Shown here piece by piece: positions 12,001 through 17,131 of a stretch of DNA of 64,000 nt. The notes below the pieces were generated by a model. That model saw only the letters and a program-made list of their open reading frames with translations. It was not told where the DNA came from and searched no databases. Numbering within the stretch: the first letter of the stretch is position 1; each line of letters begins with the position of its first letter. The DNA comes from CAVVAL01 sp963742725 (lineage in GTDB: Bacteria; Actinomycetota; Actinomycetes; Mycobacteriales; Cryptosporangiaceae). The translations under genes and the position numbers were made by a program. Location: the NCBI GenBank assembly GCA_963742725.1, contig CAVUMX010000001.1, positions 1 to 64,000 on the forward strand, written 5' to 3'.

Positions 12001-14627
12001 TCGTCAAGTGCCTTGCCTACCAGGCCGTCCGGGTTTGTAAGCAGGAATTCCGCGACCGCAACCGTGATGTCGATGAACGCCGCCTGGTTCGACTGCGGCC
12101 CATTGATGGTCACTCCGAACTTGTTCCGACCGGTGTTGATCCCGATCGCCTTCGCCTTCAAATGCCCCAGACGCTCGTCCGTCAGTTTGTGGAACCGTTC
12201 GGCGAACCTTTCCTCCAAGGTCCGGTCTGTGGATGGCGACACGGTCAGGTTGGCCGCGTCTCCGACGCCAGGGGTCTCCACGGTGGACTTCGTGTCGACG
12301 GTGGGCGGCGCGGAAGGCTTGCTCTTGTTCTTTGTACGCTTGGGAGCGGGCGTATTGGTTCCGGTCGGGGCGGGTGCCGGTGTGGTCGCCGGAGTACCCA
12401 CGTTCTTCTCACCGGTCGGCGGCGTGCCGGTGCCGGGTTGGGTGACCACGGTTGGGGTGGCCGTGCCGGTGTCCTGCGTGGACAGCGTGTTCTGCGTGGG
12501 CTGCGTGGGCTGCGTGCCGGTGTTGTCCTGACTCGTGGCGACCGTCGGCTCGGGCGTGTCGGTCTGCTGCGTGGTGACGATCGAATCGGGCACGATGCCC
12601 GGGGTCGACGTAACGGGCGGCGTCACCGTGCTGGTCGGCGCGGGGCCTGTCCCGGTGTGCTGCGGCGGCGCCTGGACTGCGTCCGTCTGGACCGGCGTGC
12701 TCGGCGTGACTGTCGGAGTCGTGAGCATTACTGGAGTGGTCGTCGGTCCATCCAACTGGAAGGGCGCGTCCGGCCTCGGGAGCGTCCACTGGTTCGGGCC
12801 GGGCTCCTGCGCTGTCGTGGTGTGAGTCCGGTCGGTGTCGACGTACTCCGTCTTCGTCGTCACGTCCACCATGCCGGTGTCCAGGTTCGGCGTGCGGGTG
12901 ATCGTCGTGACGGTGTGGTCGTTGCGGTTGAGGATCGTGGTGGTGGTCTCCGGGTCCGAGCCAATACCGCGGTGTGGCGCTTCGACGATCTGCGTGACGG
13001 TGCCGTTGTGGGTGTCGTTCACGCTGAACACGGTGGTATCGGTGCCGGTGTTGTAGCCGATGATGGTTTTGATGCCGGTCTGCGGGTCGACGGTTTCGCG
13101 CGACGTCACCACCGTCGCGTCCGGCTGGTACGCCGTCTTGAGGACCTCTTGCGAGTCTTCGTCCTTGACGGTGATGACGGTCGTGACCGCGTTGGGGTCG
13201 ACCGTTGTGGTGTAGGTGAGCCCGGTGCTCGGGTCGGTCACCGTCGTGACCTCGACCCCGCCCGGCCCGATCTCCGTCTCGCTGTTGGTCAGGTTTGACG
13301 GGACAACCACCGGAGTCGGCAGCGACTGGGGTATAGACGGCGTGATCGGGACCGGTTGGCCCGCCGTGATCTGGGGGCCGTCAATGACATGGTCAACACC
13401 GGGCGCGGGCAGCGGCGCATCGGGATTGGGGCCACCGATCGAGTCCGTGTCACGGGGAGAAGTGTTGACGAACTCGTCAGTACCCACCGGCGTAAAGGGA
13501 CTAACGATGTCGAACCAGTCCGTGCCACGAGGAGGAGTGTTGACGAACTCGTCAGTACCCACCAACGGCGTCAATGGATCGGGGCCACCGATGGAGTCCG
13601 TGTCGCGAGGAGGATGGTTGGCGAACTTGTCAGTATCCACCAGCGTAAAGGGGCTGTTGTTGCTGTCGAACGGGTCGTTGCCGTCCGGAGGATCGAGCTC
13701 CAACGTGTCCCGCGGCGGGGCGTCGCCGAAGCCTCCTCCCATGTCCATGAAGTCGTACTTGTTGGTGAGGAAGGCGTCTTTGCTGCTGAACTTATTGTGA
13801 CCCCAGCCGATGGGCGCTTCGACGAATGCACCGGAAATACTGCCCCACAACGCGCCATCGAATCCGCCGCCATGGATGAAGGCAAGGAAGACCTCGGGAA
13901 CGCCCTCGCCGGTGCCCTCGACCACCATGCTCTTGAACAGGGTGGTGAAGTTTCCCTGCCCTTTCATAAACTTGTTCAGGAACTTGTTCATCATGCCGCC
14001 GGCTACCCAGCCCACCGCGCCGGCCTGAAGTGCGATGAGCGTCTTCTCGAGGTCCCACTCGCTCCACTTGCGGTCCCCCATCGCGATCTGGATGAACTGG
14101 GACAGGGCGTCAAGGCCCGTATTGAACGCCAGCGACATGAACAGCGACTTGGCCAGGTTCTTCAGGATCACCCGGATCCCGGCCTGCGTGGCCGCGACCG
14201 CCGCCGGCGCCGCAGAGAGGCTCGCACCTCCGGTGAAATACGCCGCGTAAATCAACGCCATCAACTCGTACGCGAGATACATCAACATCACGATGATCAT
14301 GATCTTGGCATGCTGAATATTCTGAGCACACACGCGGCACATATCGCCCATTGCGCGAAGGCCCTCGCGGAGCTCGCCTACGCCGCCGTCCGCCGAGACT
14401 ATCTTCGAAAGCGCGTCCTGAGCAGCCGTGATCCCATCCGTGTTGCCGGCCTTCGGCACATACGCGAGGACTTCCCCGAGCTGACCCTCAAGACCCTCAA
14501 GCCCATCCGCCATGCCGTACCAGGCATTGGCCACCGCAAACATGGCGTCCTCATCGCCCGTAGGCCATTCCTCGCCTACCGCGATCTTGAACACCCATTG
14601 CAACGCCGGCGGCACTGATACGCCCAC
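1..14627 (-). CDS. Giant CpnT/WXG100-like modular polymorphic toxin (3' end outside window)
   Basis: One frame stays open from GTG 14627 (GAGGGGG 8 bases upstream) to the window edge: at least 4,875 codons, with no stop. Domains in order: CpnT-like/WXG100-like N-terminus (residues 1-~300), short tandem repeats (~324-402), Thr-rich beta segment and Thr/Pro linker (~446-780), spacer module D (~799-892), CyaA/EF/ExoY-like domain (~1003-1222), a long region ending in a His-containing GVVA domain (~1840-2014) and an OmpA-like stretch (~2053-2180), a helical region, module C (~2700-2800), Fic-like domain (~3400-3650), module B (~3735-3826), module A (~4120-4214) and a protein-glutaminase domain (~4500-4620). 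Linkers are rich in Thr, Pro, Val and Glu. Known of the family: CpnT-type N-termini belong to ESX/type VII-secreted toxins. The toxin role and multiple effector activities are inferred. By eye the GC content is lower than in the core genes at 57-64 kb. The last domain and any immunity gene lie outside the window. Confidence 0.9.
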   Translation of the reverse strand, partial: MGVSVPPALQWVFKIAVGEEWPTGDEDAMFAVANAWYGMADGLEGLEGQLGEVLAYVPKAGNTDGITAAQDALSKIVSADGGVGELREGLRAMGDMCRVCAQNIQHAKIMIIVMLMYLAYELMALIYAAYFTGGASLSAAPAAVAATQAGIRVILKNLAKSLFMSLAFNTGLDALSQFIQIAMGDRKWSEWDLEKTLIALQAGAVGWVAGGMMNKFLNKFMKGQGNFTTLFKSMVVEGTGEGVPEVFLAFIHGGGFDGALWGSISGAFVEAPIGWGHNKFSSKDAFLTNKYDFMDMGGGFGDAPPRDTLELDPPDGNDPFDSNNSPFTLVDTDKFANHPPRDTDSIGGPDPLTPLVGTDEFVNTPPRGTDWFDIVSPFTPVGTDEFVNTSPRDTDSIGGPNPDAPLPAPGVDHVIDGPQITAGQPVPITPSIPQSLPTPVVVPSNLTNSETEIGPGGVEVTTVTDPSTGLTYTTTVDPNAVTTVITVKDEDSQEVLKTAYQPDATVVTSRETVDPQTGIKTIIGYNTGTDTTVFSVNDTHNGTVTQIVEAPHRGIGSDPETTTTILNRNDHTVTTITRTPNLDTGMVDVTTKTEYVDTDRTHTTTAQEPGPNQWTLPRPDAPFQLDGPTTTPVMLTTPTVTPSTPVQTDAVQAPPQHTGTGPAPTSTVTPPVTSTPGIVPDSIVTTQQTDTPEPTVATSQDNTGTQPTQPTQNTLSTQDTGTATPTVVTQPGTGTPPTGEKNVGTPATTPAPAPTGTNTPAPKRTKNKSKPSAPPTVDTKSTVETPGVGDAANLTVSPSTDRTLEERFAERFHKLTDERLGHLKAKAIGINTGRNKFGVTINGPQSNQAAFIDITVAVAEFLLTNPDGLVGKALDDAASDYARDLGIKRNLPPTKGAGGIPESFNTETSTAPQTAGEGSGTSAPEETVVVLPVDEAPVGRTVGLPVSGTPLGVVSIPSDEPGMPIGGGAVLHRGPERITPAAEQVPLDLIAEPQSADVPAESLEDGFGMPVVNQEKFQAIANGLGVVIDVRPTNIESLAWLKAGAMPKPMDIKAKTVNDLDVHLGANPESKGLVGYFDPVMPERTADLGEVWGEIEARFDQRKNEFTELQPKMDSLVESGRFMVSDGLVFGQTEDGWWLPVTGDHDVFNISLPNGEVLSDAAYSYVEEVMVDSDMGVMHGAHMNWQPQSAFDHQIFDKIVDGHRPGKEPLIRFEPGRAMPTVTWVDTEFQGVSTSVFLHDGPMTHTVRKEQPPAGPVEPQPVPVKTAPARENTQITSEVADAIPPVAGNTPERGTDVGAGEPSDSTAGNTNSVLDRPAADVVQDDVAGPSADAFSDGGPVKLDSTPPNVPPPVVSTDTTPTADASQNEYTADAPTAQGNTSTSTNVGTDEFVEAVSEETSPEMPEGVAPSGVTETANAPADGAPFYSTVKQLLIDLDTLLSGPNLYDFSAITPAPDFVTDDGVQVELSAEETLTVAKQVTQNLVRDLSARNGDLHIIGQWELLKNLPDADADLILDAAIRFIAARPEFASMIESTTFTRSELVEVDGETDEVDATLYLPEGLRDFVNAHSDREPHWRLGEYVTPVTFTLLPGSAYEDTDYSYPVEAGQVPGRAEPATITLDYVVSHGETLPFSRTNGNAQVHDRGDGLFPRFVVHRPVEFDTHPPIFVSSDGTVAMNATDGGKVNEFYATEEVVQDTNKALEQAGSHVRLKTVPENTLQVAGSASSLVMVQPLFLEQLAAICRDFAAGVIGGQPSHVVIRPNGQPVPGQASVVQINPNDTLEVTGTHHLAEKLANVAKKGDVSNVDPKWATEAVAQDGRGRGRHDGAPRPGREYGVNVFNNPVMNSALEAIGVNQYAWAQVGEAYMIQSISANGEGTDTAFDTDYSGLGKPVHRNGAWGYHFAGVVATSADNNTQLTLENTRSLDLDEVAIEAARLNVEHYVVNDAPMPVDSAEANAYLEKFTGLSEHLYTPDFAEHAKSVKDNILRDSPDLGRNEDMWGFRMFANNTPGQSFHASWHGNSAFVNPLTLVVVGGHGSGKPLTIDFSAKSTAVDPNSVSLSMFANTAIKVARWRDEQGLKPPTISVEGGGNGMTGLSFVPESVASFRANQVGQERADNVANVIREKLTQIDPELGAQIHIEASSRGRIPAPANAENVGASYEQLRSRTTVELVTSEVGTQDTTVASPETSAPGNAEVSGHDASLLEGFGFDSAAVTKVRGELEAFAGSGTLENYASDVLTSPRVSDAVERINANLDQVSADVANQVTAFVLDSLASTSLVPTRDGHEARPFTPRQLENVLRDVAEQVAQGNDPFTQPGSVLEGVTYTPGATIGQRLAELWTANLTPQGRALMNNDPLFMQLLGSPDALAAAMFAAVGHDVQQFLNTCDPASLNTVIRSKVPTIAGQLLVGRNLADQIEQTLTDLRTRDPQLVQSTENRFSGRTVNDLVTKRVEEARSEFDRLQAVASQLVTAGNQDPAAWSKLSVDWGRAMQKLSAVVDPSKGTASIPVLTKKVIDSWSASALISSPLSVDRGTRRSDAINGLAYLDALSTLLDSNVVPELSGSAPWTTRPLADGVWKRLLWAGPQQATMDIPVGLHAVTVEAILVGGAEAFKVDNPMYAVPTVLSPTEFQTWLQNNNVTISPLPDVPPPMGSDARNVALPEMEVGGGTPSVLTNNSPPSGGPAEANVPINPNTTVPASSVPVDSSEAAFVDEASAVVELLSVRDRLVLRFGKLSDGRLADLEAQAVFLNSGRNRFELTIDGSRSDRDVFNDITFAVAEFLQVNPEALTGEALKYAASDYARELGEAAGLPAAEGAGGAPGGVGSETGTVSPSAGGPSRTNAPNTRNPAADPNTSVVGSSGTSTPSGPQLGEFSGTNANEETVVELPADGLVSNGPKYPSVAEDVTFWRTMAELVATNGDGVADRRNDFIDRWIAQADRYVTARESGQLDVEVAAYEAMIEILDDVIQDPAFGGTEVSSSIGDVLGDVQSTKPVGLSDTELETLARNTGLHKESGLFGKARGRFTKVTPHEIGRMRDIVDVYQEVFGSDQQIDVGHLTGIRRVENLVFGAGNKLGHFTVSDLDVVARATFKLPTDAVVTPDQRKDLVDLVPDAKASGRPVTGLDLAAAYERTVGKGKGAEVGIQLPGKASTLVSTPAAWFDVSAESSPESSVVGSVAEDELAVREVPRRKSEVVEVPAGLVPQALSVDVDVDESDTHSSGGNSAPADYDADDSSSKDTPEDGSPSQGSTEGSEASDHEVGVVRPRRPSAFTGVEEAVYDSPDEEQLPGEGGLGDGRPPVGSVLPRSLVDAHSEYAKAEENVAELERTLTDTRGRSGPAIDFGAAARINLLLQRAQMERHWAKENVQFWEHHDRYTSDSDGGSSQGGRKYDTAAIHSASTKLSDVLPESEWWRLYIKAQHHANALKAFPTNPGSYYNNNGAPGYQEGMIDAFREVLDHADMSSIHLDAALYQHLHDLVNSHLPVNAAATGSEQAVQDGVQTAHPIRSHHISKTLLTETINGKPVVGVFGQEDALTWSHEGQILSHFTAEEMPQLVNSILDRYYTELSAATSDNAKFRAIGRVVRTLQTVHPFSDTNSRLNIYLLLPMFLLQNGFRPVVATDTHVMFQGGRSLDDIAKTLQDGQGLKLISDSPQTIMTTDVESGSETTGHNHVEPTRPRDDLRDEEEVMEWDSQDLGSTSETGSSQPVTTERGIPSPVVEAVTSTSPVGSQIPPMSGRGEREVQEHLELQYQKLTNAGADRLVARAIEISSGRNNFGLTIDGSRPNVVAEREITFAVAEFLHVNPRGLEGEALEIAASNFARDLGNARDIPEATNAGGAPMGSSTPAPQSSGQAEANVPAEIVVELLADFSHLHVDDGSTVVPEGVVPVESAGEVQGSGFDGLDEVGAISGEVAGGGEGAVGVGGPVEFVTVEPSAGAAKLRTKAERVVGDLGKWLGSADNKAQLKLLQGVWEDLPADAQDADEQSTSDLVAGVINLVFRLSSLDDGLMGVGEQPKAAEYAAELMDKVVHHLYDRWVAAPSGQKNTIANEFMHATNDLVDRSLITGKHLGALAALRGHGLTVTSMLLGVDHPSYARTELLWSGIDTINPNTTVPASSVPVDSSETALVDEASAVVELLSVRDRLVLRFGKLSDGRLADLEAQAVFLNSGRNRFELTIDGSRSDRDVFNDITFAVAEFLQVNPEALTGEALKYAASDYARELGEAAGLPAAEGAGGAPGGVGSETGTVSPSAGGPSRTNGPNTRSPAAETGNDGVFPDAEAHESSAINGEREVLPGMLPLWSVEPQSAIGIGASVSVPVAHESVDMASRIADLLARPSVDVAEVMTLLHWMGGNQPAVSALETALAVMGFGSLADLLDTAVEEGRLTVEEYARIMEPLGYAQVLTIDPSLPPAPRTASAPYFEPMALPQVQAFARNLHDLIDSDQVEVAFAQIAKADRSFRVLQPVSDAYSTLFSRDLKDDLVQAEPSLAGYVSYLFGHASQQPVTMEQAQQWFEALGEATFDHYSAGEVWIPIKHPENGCDLRAHLWSLELIKAGAMPQKIFVARQNPPLSLMSTTAEGATQDSPKPVFWDFHVAPTLQVKGPNGLQQMVFDLTMDKGLLTSDQWLHEMGINPGDYRTIEGSVEDVEAAIEQDQEANPELWGGEGYPSGVPLVVLTEVHALDFPTAGSRPAVLAETDGIARKFDDDLLDYAKVAGRREYARGVWEEIQAVTRLEQMNNEQLLYENLMNSFGDDAGTLPTWKVLDSEPQLVDTLVALMPNRFVDVANLFGYVGMASWVDLLGMTADQVDAAREEAKSLFGEAPVAGFGAVDAAALKNLKLLVGPGGLSRDNLASLVDSVGVAHQDGLFSRVMPAGQAHA
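700..1130 (-). other. Protein-glutaminase (Gln deamidase) domain
   Basis: Residues ~4500-4640. NGCDLRAHLWSLELIKAG (C4537), WDFHVAPTLQV (H4590) and MVFDLTMDKG (D4609) match the Cys-His-Asp triad context of protein-glutaminases: GCxxRAH, then W-x-x-HVAP, then D. Such enzymes deamidate glutamine in target proteins. All three residues are in place, so an active deamidase effector is plausible. Confidence 0.7.
1834..2320 (-). repeat. Spacer module copy A, near-identical to copy C
   Basis: Partner of 6079-6565. The differences cluster at the two ends: two near 1843-1860 and four near 2257-2266. It leads into the protein-glutaminase region. Confidence 0.92.
3150..3430 (-). repeat. Spacer module copy B (divergent)
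   Basis: The same ~85-residue module with YQKLTNAGADRLVARAIEI, SGRNNFGLTIDG, ITFAVAEFLHVNPRGL and AASNFARDLG. It follows the Fic-like domain directly. Only the pattern is shared with the other copies; the DNA has diverged. Confidence 0.8.
3690..4430 (-). other. Fic-like domain with altered motif
   Basis: Residues ~3400-3650. The motif is HPFSDTNSRLNIYLLLP (H3588-R3596), followed by a long helix, GFRPVV and FQGGRSLDDI, which is the Fic helix and flank order. The Fic consensus is HPFx(D/E)GN(G/K)R. H, P, F, D, N and R are kept, but both glycines are replaced (T and S). Fic enzymes transfer AMP or other phosphoryl groups. Loss of the anion-hole glycine may change the donor or abolish activity. 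Confidence 0.65.
6079..6565 (-). repeat. Spacer module copy C, near-identical to copy A
   Basis: 487 bases matching 1834-2320 with about six mismatches (near 99% identity by eye). The offset is 4245 bases, exactly 1415 codons, so the frame is kept. The unit encodes the ~85-residue module (LSDGRLADLEAQAV, SGRNRFELTIDG, ITFAVAEFLQVNP, AASDYARELG) plus a Gly/Pro/Ser-rich tail. Such identity inside one gene implies recent duplication or gene conversion. Confidence 0.92.
8090..8470 (-). other. OmpA-like stretch in the giant protein
   Basis: Residues ~2053-2180. ISVEGGGNGMTG, GQERADNVANVIREKL and HIEASSRGR occur in an order resembling OmpA-C/peptidoglycan-binding folds (beta strand, a helix with RAxxV, then a strand). 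It immediately follows the GVVA domain. Confidence 0.4.
8550..9110 (-). other. His-containing GVVA domain (papain/transglutaminase-like pattern)
   Basis: Residues ~1840-2020. The pattern is GVNQYAWAQVGEAYMI, then WGYHFAGVVA (H1901), TQLTLEN, WGFRMF and PGQSFHASWHG (H2014). I recall this arrangement from other giant actinobacterial toxin-like proteins, where it looks like a thiol-protease-fold domain. No upstream Cys of the expected N-C/G-N-C type is evident, so catalysis is doubtful here. Confidence 0.4.
10960..11620 (-). other. CyaA / edema factor / ExoY-like domain in the giant protein
   Basis: Residues ~1003-1222. Motifs occur in the order expected for class II adenylyl-cyclase toxins: VIDVRPTN (R1031), IKAKT (K1053, K1055), a GLVGYFDP strand, PVTGDHDVFNI (D1144, D1146) and MHGAHMN (H1179, N1184). 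In CyaA/EF the paired Lys, the paired Asp and the late His-Asn carry ATP and metal binding. The match is by motif order and spacing. Activity and nucleotide specificity are unknown, and the KSS-D/N-WGP signature of CyaA is not preserved. Confidence 0.5.
11950..12240 (-). repeat. Spacer module copy D (divergent)
   Basis: An ~85-residue unit with the signature FHKLTDERL, INTGRNKFGVTING, ITVAVAEFLLTNPDGL and AASDYARDLG. It is the first of four related units in the protein and sits just before the CyaA-like domain. I do not recognise the family. Confidence 0.8.
13420..13655 (-). repeat. Three imperfect tandem repeats of ~25 residues in the giant protein
   Basis: The translated repeats share the core PFTPVGTDEFVNTPPRDTD, usually followed by SIGGP. 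Three copies follow one another, the first more divergent (TLVDTDKFANHPPRDTD). A short echo (NVGTDEFVEA) recurs about 3 kb further along the gene near 10450. They look like a linker or stalk. Confidence 0.75.
13730..14627 (-). other. CpnT-like/WXG100-like N-terminal domain of the giant protein
   Basis: Residues 1-~300. The start shows a W-P-T-G-D-E-D-x-M-F pattern followed by amphipathic helices with GLEGLEGQLGEVL and ALSKIV runs. Next come a strongly hydrophobic helix (about residues 109-132), a Gly/Ala segment, and a soluble stretch containing GAVGWVAGGMMNKF and VVEGTGEGVPEVF. This is the layout of the N-terminal domain of large actinobacterial CpnT-like proteins, which mark ESX-dependent export. 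The assignment rests on overall pattern, not an alignment. Confidence 0.7.
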
Positions 14628-14679
14628 GACCGATTCCCCCTCGCACAACCACTACTGGACAGTCACCATCTCGATACCA

Positions 14680-15018
14680 CTAGGTCTGGTTCGTCTTCTC
14701 CGTCTCCGCATACGCCGCGGCGGACTCCTTGAACCGCTCAGCCAGCTTCACAAGGAGTTCTGCGAGACCACGTGCGCCCTGAAAAGCTTTATCGCTGTAC
14801 TTGAGATACTCAGTCTGGAATGCTTCGCCGATTTCGCCGTCGCCCCATGGCAGGCCGCCATCAGGCCCCTTGATCGAGTTGGCCGTCGTGATCCCGTGCT
14901 CCACAACCTTCTTGACGTTCGCTGCCGGTTCGTCGAGCAGGTCGGCGATTTTCGCCAGAAACTCCGGATCGACCCAGAACAGGTTTCCGGATGAGTCTTT
15001 TACTTTGATGGTCGCCAT
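14680..15018 (-). CDS. WXG100-like small ESX/type VII secretion protein
   Basis: 112 residues, starting at the ATG at 15018 behind AGGAGG (8 bases). An in-frame upstream extension lacks a ribosome site. The protein is mostly helical with a central PWGDGEIGEAF segment, matching the W-x-G-D-E-x-G turn of this WXG100 subgroup. Near the C-terminus YAETE (Y103, E107) fits the YxxxD/E type VII secretion signal. It lies 52 bases upstream of the giant gene on the same strand, so the two are probably co-transcribed. Known of the family: WXG100 proteins are exported as helical-hairpin dimers and often pair with large ESX toxins. The role as partner or chaperone of the giant protein is inferred. Confidence 0.8.
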   Translation of the reverse strand: MATIKVKDSSGNLFWVDPEFLAKIADLLDEPAANVKKVVEHGITTANSIKGPDGGLPWGDGEIGEAFQTEYLKYSDKAFQGARGLAELLVKLAERFKESAAAYAETEKTNQT

Positions 15019-15336
15019 CGAGGAGCCTCCTGGCGGTCGAGATGCGGTGGACCGCCTACATACGCCTGGGACGCCCGCAGGGGTCACATGGTCGCTCGGG
15101 CAGCCCCCCTGAACCGATCCAGCCACCCTCGCCGCGTTGCGTAGCGCCCCCGAAGAACGCGGCCTGACCAGCCACAACTAGGGCGCCGCTCGCCGTTCCG
15201 TGCCGCGGAACGAATCCCGGTCGGCCGCCGATATCGCGTGACCCGACGGCAGCGATTCCCCGTGATAGCCGCAACGAACGCGCCGCGGACCCGCCCTACG
15301 GGCTCCGCGGCGCACGGCCGCTACCGGGAGATGCCA
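15019..15336. other. Intergenic region between divergent transcription units
   Basis: 318 bases separating the toxin pair (minus) from the GH28-like gene (plus). It should hold both promoters. I could not place clear -35/-10 boxes. Confidence 0.4.
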
Positions 15337-16803
15337 ATGATCCGCGCACATCGAGACACCACCCAGTTCACCCTGCTTCGCGGGTTCTTAGCCTCGCTGC
15401 TCGGGCTAGCCACGCTCGGAAGCGCCATCACCCTCACCGCGGCGCCGGCCCAGGCTGCCACCGTCGTGACCTACGGCGCGCCGGCCGGCATCTCAGCGAG
15501 CTCGTCGTACACCGTGGACGTGAACGGCACGCGCACCTTTACCCACCGCACGCCGGTCGGCAGGTTCGCCGCCTTCTCCTTCGGCAACGGCCCGGTCCGC
15601 GTGGCGGTCAAGACCGATGTGGACATCAAGACGATCGCCATCCGGCCCACGTCACTCGGCATCAAGCCCGTGCGGCGTTCCGCCCGCCTCGTCGAGTTCG
15701 ATCTGGCCAAGCCGGCGAATCTCAGCCTCGAGGTGAACGGCAACCTCACGAATCCGCTGTTCCTCTTCGCCAACCCGTTGGAGACCACGGTCCCGAAGGC
15801 GGGCACGGCGGGCGTGCGGTACTACGCGGCCGGCAATGTGCACAATGTGGGCGACGTGGCGCTGAAGTCGGGCGAAACCGTCTATGTCGCGGGCGGCGCA
15901 ATCGTCCGGGGGCGGTTCAGGATCGGCGCGCTCAAGGCAGGCACCGCCGGCGCGACCAATGTGAAGATCCTCGGCCGCGGCATTGTCGACTCCTCCGGCC
16001 TGTCATCGCCCGGTCGCCCCGTACGGATCAACGCCAGCGACACGGTGACTCTCGACGGCCCGGTGTTCCTCGGCCGCGAGGCCTGGGGCGTCGTCGCCAA
16101 CCAGTCCCGAAACGTGCAGCTGCGCAACATCAAGGTGATCAACTGGCGCGAGACCAGCACCGGGACACCCGACGGCATCGACATCGTAGGCAGCTCGAAC
16201 GTCACCATCGACGGCGTGTTCGTGCGCAGCTACGACGACTCGATCGCGGTCAAGACAGACAAGTTCGGCTGGTCCGGCAACGTCGCCGGCGTGACCATCA
16301 AGAACTCCGTGCTGTGGAACGGCGACGCGGGCAACGCGGTAGAGATCGGCTGGGAAACCAACAACGGCTACATCAAGGACGTCGTGTACCGGAACCTGGA
16401 CATCATTCACAAACGGGCCCGCACCACCGACACGAACAACCGGGCGGCCCTAGCCATCCACATCGTCGACGGCGCGACCGTGAGCAACGTGCTCTACGAC
16501 GACATCCGGATCGAGGACTGCCAGGAGAACTTCGTCAACTTCCGGATCCTGAAGAACTCCTCCAGCGCGACGAAGAACGTCGGCCGGCTCAGCAACGTCG
16601 TGGTCAAGGGCGTACGGGTGACCGGCGGTGCGACCACCCTGCCGGTGATCGTGACCGGATACGACAGCACCCATTTTGTCAACGGTGTGCAGTTCCGGGG
16701 ACTACAGATCGCGGGCAAGCTCATCACGAGCAGTAGCCAGATCGCGTACAACCCCCGAATCGAGACGGCTTACGCCACCGGAGTGACCTTCGCCAGCTCT
16801 TGA
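15337..16803 (+). CDS. Secreted GH28-like glycosidase (right-handed beta-helix)
   Basis: 488 residues from the ATG at 15337, which follows GGGAG by six bases; an in-frame ATG at 15331 is too close to that site. The N-terminus is a classic signal peptide: basic start, hydrophobic GFLASLLGLATLGSAITL, then APAQAA. The rest is a ladder of beta-helix rungs (VTIDGVFV, VTIKNSVLW, VVYRNLDI, VLYDDIRI). GTPDGIDIVGSSNVTIDG and SYDDSIAVKTDK (D300, D301) match GH28 polygalacturonase-type catalytic contexts, and NAVEIGWETN stands where GH28 has its GHG/SIG motif. An extracellular polysaccharide hydrolase is likely; pectin or another substrate cannot be decided. A plant-wall or biofilm polymer would suit a soil actinomycete. 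Confidence 0.75.
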   Translation: MIRAHRDTTQFTLLRGFLASLLGLATLGSAITLTAAPAQAATVVTYGAPAGISASSSYTVDVNGTRTFTHRTPVGRFAAFSFGNGPVRVAVKTDVDIKTIAIRPTSLGIKPVRRSARLVEFDLAKPANLSLEVNGNLTNPLFLFANPLETTVPKAGTAGVRYYAAGNVHNVGDVALKSGETVYVAGGAIVRGRFRIGALKAGTAGATNVKILGRGIVDSSGLSSPGRPVRINASDTVTLDGPVFLGREAWGVVANQSRNVQLRNIKVINWRETSTGTPDGIDIVGSSNVTIDGVFVRSYDDSIAVKTDKFGWSGNVAGVTIKNSVLWNGDAGNAVEIGWETNNGYIKDVVYRNLDIIHKRARTTDTNNRAALAIHIVDGATVSNVLYDDIRIEDCQENFVNFRILKNSSSATKNVGRLSNVVVKGVRVTGGATTLPVIVTGYDSTHFVNGVQFRGLQIAGKLITSSSQIAYNPRIETAYATGVTFASS

Positions 16804-16817
16804 TGGCCTAACGCCAG

Positions 16818-16886
16818 CGCCAGCGCCGATCAGTCATCCGCCACTTCTGCTCTGACCTGCGGAAACAGGCATGATCGGGGCTGGCG
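16818..16886 (+). terminator. Probable terminator after the GH28-like gene
   Basis: An inverted repeat of 15 bases with one mismatch (16818-16832 with 16872-16886) and a 39-base loop, just after the stop. No T-run follows, which is common in high-GC actinomycetes. The rest of 16804-17131 holds only the leader of the next gene. Confidence 0.5.
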
Positions 16887-17131
16887 TTGCGGCGTGACTG
16901 AGCGTATACGCCCAACCACGCTACGCCATACCCAGCATGACACTTGGGGGGCTTTAACTCCTTTATCGGCGTATTTCGGGCAGCAGCGCTCTCGCCGCTC
17001 TTGCAAGTGGCGTAGATCACTTCACGCCCCTAAGCAGAGCGTGCCGCTAAAGCTACGTGCCGTGGCGGATGTTCTTGCCGGGGGGATGCGGACGAGAGTC
17101 AGGGGTGTCAGAAACCGAGGAGGTGAGAGCG

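Noticed and set aside
10497..13298. A 933-codon plus-strand open frame
   Set aside because: It is the antisense shadow of the giant minus-strand gene. Its product is Arg/His-rich with no domain, and the opposite strand encodes recognisable modules.
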